Origin: Paracoccaceae bacterium
GTDB lineage: Bacteria > Pseudomonadota > Alphaproteobacteria > Rhodobacterales > Rhodobacteraceae
Length of the DNA: 40,911 bases
NCBI GenBank assembly: GCA_021648025.1
Contig: JAKITO010000030.1
Span: 1 to 40,911, forward strand
Reading direction: 5' to 3'
Shown here piece after piece: positions 33,216-39,964 of this stretch; the first letter of the stretch is position 1, and each line of letters starts with the position of its first letter. The notes beneath the pieces are model-generated. The model worked only from the letters and a program-made list of their open reading frames with translations, made no database searches and was not told the DNA's origin. A program made the position numbers and the translations under genes.

Positions 33216-33541
33216 CGGTCGCGGATTACAGTTTAACGCCAGTCCACCCAATGGGTGACTTGTCACTCAACCTTGATGGTAACGAACCGCTGTTTTCCGG
33301 TTTGGATTGATCAAGTTGGTTTCAAGTTCAACATTCGCTGGTTTTGCTATGTCATTGCCAGCCGGTTATACCCCTTACTGATAACATGTCATATATGACA
33401 TGTTATCAGTAAGGGGTAATGATCGTGGTGAATTGCTTGCGACTGAGAGTAATTTACCGTGCGGATGACCGGCTGGTGTTTGGGCGACCGGGCAATCCCA
33501 ATTCGCCTAATAAATGACCCGGCATTGATGTGCGGATTGGC
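33216..33541. other. Non-coding stretch between two pseudogenes
   Basis: No intact gene. A short open run just after the nitroreductase remnant ([20 protein letters not shown], ending at a TGA near 33310) looks like a scrap of coding DNA I cannot identify. The stretch also holds the 50-bp palindrome listed separately. CCAGCCGGT (33358-33366) and ACCGGCTGG (33468-33476) are inverted copies on either side of it, unevenly spaced. Confidence 0.6.
33369..33418. repeat. Perfect 50-bp palindrome bounded by TA: possible minimal MITE
   Basis: Arms 33369-33393 and 33394-33418 are exact inverted copies (25 bp each, no spacer), beginning TACCCCTTACTGATAACATG. The outer two bases are TA on both sides; a 46-bp inner palindrome starting CCCCTTACTG would then be flanked by a TA repeat, which is what IS630/Tc1-mariner-type elements leave. 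It may be two terminal inverted repeats joined back to back. There is no T-tract for a terminator, and it is far longer than usual operators. It sits in decayed DNA between two pseudogenes. Confidence 0.7.
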
Positions 33542-34460
33542 TCAACCTTCCTTTTTACATACCAGATAAATATGCACATAGTCCATGGCGTGCCCGGTCG
33601 GGTCGGCACTGACCAAATCCTGATAACGCTGATAGAACGTGTTGATGATATCGGCCCTTTGCGTCGCCGGACGACCCGGGTTCAACCCATTGGCAAAGGT
33701 AGGTTCCGACCATGACCGCAAAGTCGGAATATAATCTCGCGCAAAGTCCTCTGCCGCGCCGCCATTTTCAGTGAATCCTGCTCAAACGGGCAGCGCACCA
33801 CCCGGGCCTCCACGTGTTCCAGTCGCAAACCGGCCTGGTAAACGGGCTTTCAGGGTCGTTAAGGGGCCGACAAACTGGCTTTGCGTCCGGTAACACTGGG
33901 GAAAGTTGGCATTTGTGACCTCGTCCCCGGTGATCAGACCTTCATCGCGCATGGCCTTCCACAATTGGGCAAACGTATCGAACATGTTCACCCCGCCGGT
34001 ATTACCCAGATAACGCCCTGCCTCGTCGATGCCAAAGTTGAACAGGCACAATCGCGAGGTGAAAAGACGTGGCCGATGCAAGCGGGTACATGTCCGGCAC
34101 ATTGTTCATAAACGTGCCTTCACCGGTTTGCCCATGTACGATTTGGAAGGTCTGACTGAAATCATTGCGCGGTAAATCGGTATAGATAATCTTGATCGGC
34201 CGCGAGGCAACATTTGCCCTGATATGGCCAAGAACCTGCCCCCACATGCCCAGTGACGTGCCCAGTGACGTGCCCCCATCCGCGGCCCCCATGTCGGTGA
34301 CCCGGAATACTGACCCGTCATCTGCCGGGGCCATCCGGTCAACGGCTGCAAGCACCAGTTCCGCGGCGTTATCCATGACGTGTTTTGCGCCAACCGTTGC
34401 CTTGGAATAATACCCGGCGCCCTTCATGGCCATGAACTCAGTTGTGTCCTTGCGTGCCAT
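33542..34460 (-). pseudogene. Decayed SABATH-type SAM-dependent methyltransferase gene
   Basis: The N-terminal part is intact (MARKDTTEFMAMKGAGYYSK, then VTDMGAADGGTSLG, the SAM-binding loop, and IYTDLPRNDF). Near 34040 the frame jumps from YPLASATSF straight to LFNFGIDEAGRYLGNTGG, so the middle of the protein (roughly 90 codons in relatives, from memory) is missing. Further shifts lie near 33840 (before VYQAGLRLEHVEARVV) and near 33770 (before GGAAEDFARDYIPTL). The true C-terminus MDYVHIYLVCKKEG ends at 33542. Intact relatives methylate small carboxylic acids. Several independent lesions show a dead gene. It interrupts the purine-catabolism block. Confidence 0.82.
34251..34274 (-). repeat. 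Tandem 12-bp duplication in the methyltransferase pseudogene
   Basis: CAGTGACGTGCC occurs twice in a row (34251-34262, 34263-34274), duplicating GTSL right at the SAM-binding loop. In frame, but in a place where an insertion would likely disturb cofactor binding. Confidence 0.9.
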
Positions 34461-34524
34461 GAATGCAATCCCGCCCGTGTTGATGACGCATCACCAATCA
34501 CGATTGCAGGTTTATGCCGGGCCT

Positions 34525-34878
34525 TCAACTCCCTCGATAGGTCGAATACCCAAACGGCGACAACAACAAAGGCACATGATAATGTGACGCGTGCGCCATG
34601 CCAAAACGGATCGGGATGATGTTCAGGAACCGGGGTGCCCCGGGTGGCGTGCCATTTGCGTCCAGATATTCACCGGCGTGAAATACCAGTTCATATTCAC
34701 CGGTGGCAAACTCATCCTCGGGCAGGATTTGCCGGTCGGTGCGCCCGTCTTGGTTGGTTTCAAGCGTGCGGATATGGGCGCGTGTGGTCCCGTCAATCCG
34801 AAACAACTCGATCCGCATCCCCGCAGCCGGGCAACCCCGGGCTGTGTCCAGAACGTGGGTGGTCAGATATCCGGTCAT
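34525..34878 (-). CDS. 5-hydroxyisourate hydrolase (transthyretin-like)
   Basis: 117 residues, standard for the family (PucM/HiuH). It opens 5-hydroxyisourate, the PuuD product, to OHCU. The start at 34878 (MTGYLTTHVLDTA) has GGAGG about 7 bases upstream. Seen: THVLDTARGCPA at the N-terminus and the defining C-terminal YRGS; HASHYHVPLLLSPFGYS precedes it with the catalytic His. Divergent from the PuuE-UraD fusion, whose UraD half uses its product. Confidence 0.92.
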   Translation of the reverse strand: MTGYLTTHVLDTARGCPAAGMRIELFRIDGTTRAHIRTLETNQDGRTDRQILPEDEFATGEYELVFHAGEYLDANGTPPGAPRFLNIIPIRFGMAHASHYHVPLLLSPFGYSTYRGS

Positions 34879-34940
34879 GTGCGTGCCTCCTGTTTCAAGC
34901 ATGGGTGTGCCTTAGCCGACAGTATTTGGCAAACCCCAGG

Positions 34941-34973
34941 TTTTTGACAGTCTTTTTGACATTTTTTGATAAA
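34941..34973 (+). promoter_or_regulatory. Promoter-like TTGACA box within phased TTTTTGAyA repeats
   Basis: TTTTTGACA at 34941 and 34953 and TTTTTGATA at 34963 lie 12 and 10 bp apart, on one face of the helix. TTGACA (34944-34949) with GATAAA (34968-34973) at an 18-bp spacing is a fair sigma-70-type promoter for the PuuE-UraD gene starting at 35023. The repeats may also bind a regulator of the divergent hydrolase/allantoinase pair. Confidence 0.45.
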
Positions 34974-35022
34974 CTGCGCCATTGTTCTGATTTACAAGCG
35001 AGATAACCGGAGAGAGGCAACC

Positions 35023-36435
35023 ATGAACAGATATCCGCGCGACATGATCGGCTATGGTGCCAATCCGCCTGATCCTCAATGGCCGGGGGGCGCAAGGATC
35101 GCGGTTCAGATCGTGCTGAACTATGAAGAAGGCGGCGAGAACAATATCCTGCACGGCGATGCGGCATCTGAGGCGTTTTTGTCCGAGATTGTAGGCGGGG
35201 CGCCTTGGCCCGGTCAGCGTCACTGGAACATGGAATCGATTTACGAATACGGAGCGCGTGCCGGATTCTGGCGGCTGCACCGGTTGCTTAGGGATACGCC
35301 GATTACGGTCTATGGCGTGGCCACGTCACTGGCCCGTTCACCGGACCAGGTGGCGGCGATGAAAGACGCGGGTTGGGAGATCGCCAGCCACGGGCTGAAA
35401 TGGATTGATTACAAAGACGCCAGCGAAGACGATGAACGCACCGATATGGCCGAGGCGATCCGCCTGCATACGGAAGTTGTCGGAGCCCCCCCGCGCGGTT
35501 GGTACACCGGGCGCTGTTCGATCAACACGGTGCGCCTTGCCGCAGAAACTGGCGCGCTGGATTATGTCGCCGATATCTATTCCGACGACCTGCCGTATTG
35601 GTCACGCTACGGGGAACGGGATCAGCTTTTGGTGCCCTATACGCTGGATTGCAATGATATGCGCTTTGCCACGCCGCAAGGGTTCAATTCAGGTGATCAG
35701 TTTTACACCTATCTCAAAGACAGCTTTGACGCGCTTTATGCCGAAGGCGGTATTGGTGCCGCAAAGATGATGTCAATCGGCCTGCATTGCCGTCTGATTG
35801 GCCGTCCAGGGCGGGTGATGGCGTTGAAAAGGTTCATGGATTATGCGCGCGGGTTTGATGACGTGTGGTTTGCCACTCGGTTGCAGATTGCCGAACATTG
35901 GGCCGCCACCCACCCACCAATTACCCTTCCCCGCCCGTCATTGATGGACCGAGACACATTTGTGGCGACCTATGGCGGGGTGTTTGAACATTCCGCCTGG
36001 ATCGCCGAACGGGCGTTTGACCTGGAGTTGGGGGCGGCGCATGACACCGCCGGTGGTCTGCACAATGCGTTGGCGCGGATGTTCCGCTCGGCCAGCGATG
36101 AAGAACGGCGCGGGGTTTTGCGCGCGCATCCTGATCTGGCGGGGAAACTGGCGCAGGCCAACCGGTTGACGGCTGAAAGCACGGCGGAACAAGCCGGGGC
36201 AGGGCTGGATGGGTTAACGGACCGCGAACGCGAGATGTTCACGCATTTGAACGGGCAATACACCAAAAAGCACGGGTTTCCTTTTATCATCGCGGTGCGT
36301 GATAACACCAAAGCCTCGATCCAGGCGGCGTTCGAACGGCGAATAGGCAATGACAGTGCGACCGAACTGGCCGAGGCCTGCAAACAGGTCGAACGCATCG
36401 CTGAATTGCGCCTGCGAGACCTGTTGCCATCATGA
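35023..36435 (+). CDS. Fusion of PuuE allantoinase and UraD OHCU decarboxylase
   Basis: 470 residues, start 35023 with GGAGAGAGG about 5 bases upstream. Residues ~1-300 are PuuE-type allantoinase of the polysaccharide-deacetylase fold (MIGYGANPPDPQWPGGARIA, ASHGLKWIDY, IGLHCRLIGRPGR), which opens allantoin to allantoate without metal-dependent amidohydrolase chemistry. Residues ~306-470 are UraD (FEHSAWIAERAF with His323, then HPDLAGK and HGFPFIIAVR), which decarboxylates OHCU to S-allantoin. One polypeptide thus does two consecutive steps and could pass allantoin between sites. It overlaps the ureidoglycolate lyase gene by 4 bp. Confidence 0.92.
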   Translation: MNRYPRDMIGYGANPPDPQWPGGARIAVQIVLNYEEGGENNILHGDAASEAFLSEIVGGAPWPGQRHWNMESIYEYGARAGFWRLHRLLRDTPITVYGVATSLARSPDQVAAMKDAGWEIASHGLKWIDYKDASEDDERTDMAEAIRLHTEVVGAPPRGWYTGRCSINTVRLAAETGALDYVADIYSDDLPYWSRYGERDQLLVPYTLDCNDMRFATPQGFNSGDQFYTYLKDSFDALYAEGGIGAAKMMSIGLHCRLIGRPGRVMALKRFMDYARGFDDVWFATRLQIAEHWAATHPPITLPRPSLMDRDTFVATYGGVFEHSAWIAERAFDLELGAAHDTAGGLHNALARMFRSASDEERRGVLRAHPDLAGKLAQANRLTAESTAEQAGAGLDGLTDREREMFTHLNGQYTKKHGFPFIIAVRDNTKASIQAAFERRIGNDSATELAEACKQVERIAELRLRDLLPS

Positions 36436-36914
36436 GTCACAGCCTGAACCCCGAGCCGATGACGGCAAAAGCCTTTGCGCCGTTTGGCGATGTGATCGAG
36501 TTGTCGGGCGCGCCTGATGTGGTCATCAACCAGGGTATGTGCGGGCGGTATCACGACCTTGCACGGCTTGATTTCGCGGATGGGCGCGCCGGAATCAGCC
36601 TGTTTGATGCCAAGGCACGCGCGTTCCCGTATGTGGTTGATATGGTAGAACGTCACCCGATGGGCAGTCAGGCGTTTGTGCCGGTTTCCAAGGTGCCGTT
36701 TCTGGTGGTCGTCGCCGAGGACGAAAATGGAACACCGACCCGGCTGCGGGCGTTTATCACCCGGGAAGGTCAGTCGATAAACCTGCATCGCGGCGTCTGG
36801 CACGGGGTGCTGGCACCGATCAATGCGCCGGGGCAATACGTTGTAATTGACCGGATCGCAGAGGGTGACAATTTACAAGAGCATTGGTTTGAAACGCCAT
36901 ATGTAGTAGAATAA
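36432..36914 (+). CDS. allA: Ureidoglycolate lyase
   Basis: 160 residues, normal length. It splits ureidoglycolate into glyoxylate and urea, near the end of the allantoin route. Seen: EPMTAKAFAPFGDVIE at the start, VDMVERHPMGSQAFVP, and the cupin-like core LHRGVWHGVLAPI plus FVVIDR-like YVVIDRIAEGDNL. The start overlaps the fusion gene's stop (ATGA). The enzymes linking allantoate to ureidoglycolate (AllC or Alc) are not in the window, so part of the pathway is elsewhere. Confidence 0.9.
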   Translation: MSHSLNPEPMTAKAFAPFGDVIELSGAPDVVINQGMCGRYHDLARLDFADGRAGISLFDAKARAFPYVVDMVERHPMGSQAFVPVSKVPFLVVVAEDENGTPTRLRAFITREGQSINLHRGVWHGVLAPINAPGQYVVIDRIAEGDNLQEHWFETPYVVE

Positions 36915-36977
36915 CCAAACCGGACGCAACATACAGAAATAGCGCCGGACCAACAGACAACAGCCGAGGGTAGAATA

Positions 36978-38393
36978 ATGACGGATAATTCCATTGGGAC
37001 GCCGGCCCAGCTGCGCGATCCCAACTTTACGCCACCGCTATACAAGGCGGTTCCGCTGGGGATTCAGCACGTTTTGGCGATGTTTGTGTCCAACGTGACC
37101 CCGGCGATCATTCTGGCCGGGGCGGCGGGGTTTGGCTTTGGCTCAAACTCGCCCCATTTCCCGGAACTGCTTTATATGATCCAGATGTCGATGCTGTTTG
37201 CCGGCATCGCCACGTTGCTTCAAACGGTGACGCTTGGGCCGGTAGGTGCGGCGCTGCCGATTGTGCAAGGCACAAGTTTCGCGTTCCTGCCGATCATGAT
37301 CCCGCTGGTGGCGGGCAAAGGCATTGACGCCTTGGCAGCACTTTACGGCGGGGTGATCCTTGGCGGGATATTCCACGCGTTTCTCGGGACGATCATTGGC
37401 AAAATCCGCTTTGCCCTGCCGCCGTTGGTGACAGGTCTGGTGGTGACGATGATCGGGTTGGCTCTGGTCAAGGTGGGCATTCAATACGCCGCCGGTGGCG
37501 TGCCTGCCAAGTTATCGGGGGCGGCTGAATATGGCTCGTTGCTGAACTGGTCAGCGGCGTTGGTCGTGATCTTTGTCACCCTGGGATTAAAGTTCTTTAC
37601 CAAGGGCATGTTGTCAATATCGGCCGTTCTGATCGGTTTGTTTGTCGGCTATCTTTATGCGCTGGGCATGGGCATGGTCACCTTTGACTCGATTGCCACA
37701 AGCTGGGGCAGGGCCTCATCTTTTGCGTTGCCGGTACCGTTCAAATACGGGTTTGAGTTTTCGACCGCGGCCATCATCGGCTTTTGCCTGATGGCGTTTG
37801 TATCGGCGATTGAAACCGTCGGCGATGTCAGCGGCATCACCAAAGGCGGGGCAGGGCGCGAAGCCACCGACAAGGAAATCGCCGGGGCCACCTATGCCGA
37901 CGGTGTTGGCACGGCAATTGCCGGCCTGTTTGGTGGGCTGCCCAACACCTCGTTCAGCCAGAATGTCGGGTTGATCGCCATGACGGGGGTGATGAGTCGC
38001 CACGTTGTCACCATCGGTGCGATATTCCTGATCCTGGCCGGGCTGGTGCCCAAGGTGGGCGCAATCATCCGCACAATACCGATCGAGGTACTGGGCGGCG
38101 GTGTGATCGTGATGTTCGGCATGGTGGTGGCGGCGGGCATTTCGATGCTGTCGGATGTGGCCTGGAACCGGCGTAACATGGTGATCTTTGCGATTGCCAT
38201 GTCGATCGGGTTGGGGCTGCAACTGGAACCGGACGCGGTGAAATACCTGCCGGAAACCGTGCGTATCCTGATGACGTCGGGTCTTTTGCCGGCGGCATTG
38301 ATCGCGATTGTTCTGAACCTGATCCTGCCCGAAGAACTATCGGACGAAGCAACAGATGAGATTTCGGGCGGTCATGCGGGCCATGATGGCTGA
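36978..38393 (+). CDS. NCS2 family nucleobase permease (urate/xanthine:H+ symporter type)
   Basis: 471 residues with ~12-14 membrane helices. Uracil-xanthine permease signatures are visible: QHVLAMFVSNVTPAIILAG near the N-terminus, GFCLMAFVSAIETVGDVSGI in TM8 with the substrate-site Glu, and GLPNTSFSQNVGLIAMTGV in TM10. It takes up oxidised purines using the proton gradient. Position after the urate-degrading genes favours urate or xanthine as substrate, as in UacT/UapA relatives, but selectivity cannot be read with certainty. The start has GAGGG upstream; a strong terminator follows. Confidence 0.9.
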   Translation: MTDNSIGTPAQLRDPNFTPPLYKAVPLGIQHVLAMFVSNVTPAIILAGAAGFGFGSNSPHFPELLYMIQMSMLFAGIATLLQTVTLGPVGAALPIVQGTSFAFLPIMIPLVAGKGIDALAALYGGVILGGIFHAFLGTIIGKIRFALPPLVTGLVVTMIGLALVKVGIQYAAGGVPAKLSGAAEYGSLLNWSAALVVIFVTLGLKFFTKGMLSISAVLIGLFVGYLYALGMGMVTFDSIATSWGRASSFALPVPFKYGFEFSTAAIIGFCLMAFVSAIETVGDVSGITKGGAGREATDKEIAGATYADGVGTAIAGLFGGLPNTSFSQNVGLIAMTGVMSRHVVTIGAIFLILAGLVPKVGAIIRTIPIEVLGGGVIVMFGMVVAAGISMLSDVAWNRRNMVIFAIAMSIGLGLQLEPDAVKYLPETVRILMTSGLLPAALIAIVLNLILPEELSDEATDEISGGHAGHDG

Positions 38394-38429
38394 AAAGCTG
38401 CGAAGAGCCCTTCTTCAGGGCTTGATGAG

Positions 38430-38464
38430 CGGCCCCGGAGGTTTCTCCGGGGCCGTTTTGGTTT
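38430..38464 (+). terminator. Rho-independent terminator after the permease
   Basis: CGGCCCCGGAG (38430-38440) and CTCCGGGGCCG (38445-38455) form a perfect 11-bp GC-rich stem with a GTTT loop, followed by TTTTGGTTT. It ends the purine-catabolism transcript just before the converging hsp20 gene. Confidence 0.88.
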
Positions 38465-38481
38465 CTGCCGTGAGGCCATGA

Positions 38482-38949
38482 TCAGTTGACGGTTTTGGTC
38501 TCGACCACGTCCTGTTTCAGGGCTTTGGTTCCGGCAATCTCGATCTGACGCGGTTTCAAAGCCTCGGGGATTTCGCGTTGCAGGTCGATATGCAGCATCC
38601 CGTCGACATGGCTCGCGCCACTGACCCTTACGTGATCGGCCAGGGTGAACCGGCGTTCAAACGCACGGGTGGCGATGCCACGGTGCAGATAGGTGCGTTC
38701 GTCGTCGTCTTCGGCCTTGCGTGCCGTGACGACAAGCGCGTTTTCCTTGACCTCAACACCAAGGTCAACCTCCGAAAACCCAGCCACGGCGATTGAGATG
38801 CGGTAGGCATCGGCGGCGGTTTTTTCGATGTTGTAAGGCGGATAGGTGGACTGGCTGACATCATTGGTCATGACCCGGTCCATCAGATCAGCGATCTGGT
38901 CAAAGCCAATTGTGGCGCGGTGAAGCGGTGCAAAATCATATGTACGCAT
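38482..38949 (-). CDS. Small heat-shock protein, Hsp20/IbpA family
   Basis: 155 residues from ATG 38949 (MRTYDFAPLHRATIGFD). The alpha-crystallin domain (~35-130) has YPPYNIEKTAADAYRISIAV, EVKENALVVTARK and RGIATRAFERRFTLADHV, the IbpA-type pattern; the C-terminal IEIAGTK part is short. It is an ATP-independent holdase that binds unfolding proteins. The frame extends to 39069 but that region is the leader: an RpoH-type promoter and a ROSE-like thermosensor lie there, so both transcription and translation should rise with heat. Confidence 0.93.
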   Translation of the reverse strand: MRTYDFAPLHRATIGFDQIADLMDRVMTNDVSQSTYPPYNIEKTAADAYRISIAVAGFSEVDLGVEVKENALVVTARKAEDDDERTYLHRGIATRAFERRFTLADHVRVSGASHVDGMLHIDLQREIPEALKPRQIEIAGTKALKQDVVETKTVN

Positions 38950-39044
38950 AGTGGTATCCTCATATTTCGAGCGATAGATATGTTGCCCTCCAAAAACGGA
39001 CGGGCATGGGTTGATATCGGGCCCCGGTTTGGCGACCCGACAAC
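38950..39044 (-). ncRNA. ROSE-like RNA thermometer in the hsp20 5' leader
   Basis: The ~95-nt leader folds into three successive hairpins by eye. Hairpin 1 (39010-39044) pairs GUUG and UCGGG with CCCGA and CAAC. Hairpin 2 (38985-39005) pairs GCCC-UCC with GGAGGGC around one unpaired G. Hairpin 3 (38955-38976) pairs UAUC-G-CUC with GAGGAUA, burying the ribosome site AGGA with a bulged G opposite. The last is the U(U/C)GCU-type signature of ROSE elements, which keep small-heat-shock mRNAs of alphaproteobacteria closed at low temperature and melt on warming. The hand-drawn structure has not been computed. Confidence 0.7.
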
Positions 39045-39048
39045 AATG

Positions 39049-39077
39049 AAATGGGAATGATGCGGGCAAAGTTCAAG
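39049..39077 (-). promoter_or_regulatory. RpoH (sigma-32)-type promoter for hsp20
   Basis: On the minus strand CTTGAA (39072-39077) and CCCATTT (39049-39055) lie 16 bp apart, close to the heat-shock consensus CTTGAA-N13/17-CCCCATnT. Transcription would start near 39042, giving the ~95-nt ROSE-like leader. The -35 box abuts the stop codon of the protease gene. Confidence 0.65.
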
Positions 39078-39890
39078 TCAGGGTCTGACGAACTTGGCCC
39101 CGGTGTTGTTGCGTGCCCCACCAACCACGATCCGGGTCACACCCGGTGCGGCGGCCACGGCAAAGCCTTTGCCGTTGGCCAGTTCGGCCCGCAGCCGGGT
39201 CAGGGAATTGTCAAGAGAGGTGCCCAAAGCAACCATTTCTCCCTTAACTTCGGCCTTGGCGGACACCACCGAAACAATCCGGGGCGTGCCACTTGCAAAT
39301 GAAAATACCGGCGCGCCAGATGAACCGAAATCAACGTCACAGGACATCACCAACACCCCCTGCTGGCGGGCCAGCACGGCGCAGACCTGTTGCAGCGACG
39401 GTGCTTCGGCGCGGTCATGCGCATAAGACACCACTCCGACCTTGTCGCCCTTTCGGGGGTGCGCTTCGGTCTGGAACGGGTTTACGGTCGTGTTGCGGAT
39501 CGGACGCTCAAGCTCTAACAGGGCGATGTCATTGCGCACCCGCTCTGACGACACGTCCTGCGCATAAACATAATCCGGATGCACCACCGCCCGGCGAACC
39601 CCGCGGTAAGCCGCCGCGCGCCCATTGCGCCACCCGGCCAGAAATTCGATTGCACCCGGGTCCACCTGTTTACCGGTTGTTTTGTCAAACAGGCAATGCG
39701 CTGCCGTCAACACCAGATCGGGGGCAATCAGCGCCCCGGTGCAAAACCCGGTGCCGTTGATATCAATCCGCCCGACGCCCTGCCATTTGCGGCCCTCGTC
39801 AGTGGTATCAAGCGATTGCAAACCCGACCCTCCGGCCATGGCGGCCGTTGCCCAGACACTTAGAATCAAACTTGATATTAACCCACGCAC
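39078..39890 (-). CDS. Exported trypsin-like serine protease (S1 family)
   Basis: 270 residues with a signal peptide (MRGLISSLILSVWATAAMA, cleavage near residue 19). Chymotrypsin-fold triad: His65 in LTAAHC, Asp121 in NDIALLEL, Ser191 in GSSGAP (the usual GDSGGP altered to GSSGAP, still with the nucleophile). It probably acts in the periplasm or outside the cell on an unknown substrate. No regulatory PDZ domain. It lies upstream of hsp20 on the same strand, but the internal RpoH-like promoter means hsp20 need not depend on it. Confidence 0.87.
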   Translation of the reverse strand: MRGLISSLILSVWATAAMAGGSGLQSLDTTDEGRKWQGVGRIDINGTGFCTGALIAPDLVLTAAHCLFDKTTGKQVDPGAIEFLAGWRNGRAAAYRGVRRAVVHPDYVYAQDVSSERVRNDIALLELERPIRNTTVNPFQTEAHPRKGDKVGVVSYAHDRAEAPSLQQVCAVLARQQGVLVMSCDVDFGSSGAPVFSFASGTPRIVSVVSAKAEVKGEMVALGTSLDNSLTRLRAELANGKGFAVAAAPGVTRIVVGGARNNTGAKFVRP

Positions 39891-39964
39891 CAGAATTTCC
39901 CTCGCTGTTCGAGGGATGGTGTAAAAGCCGGGTTAGGCGGAAATGCGGCGATAGGCGGGCAAAA

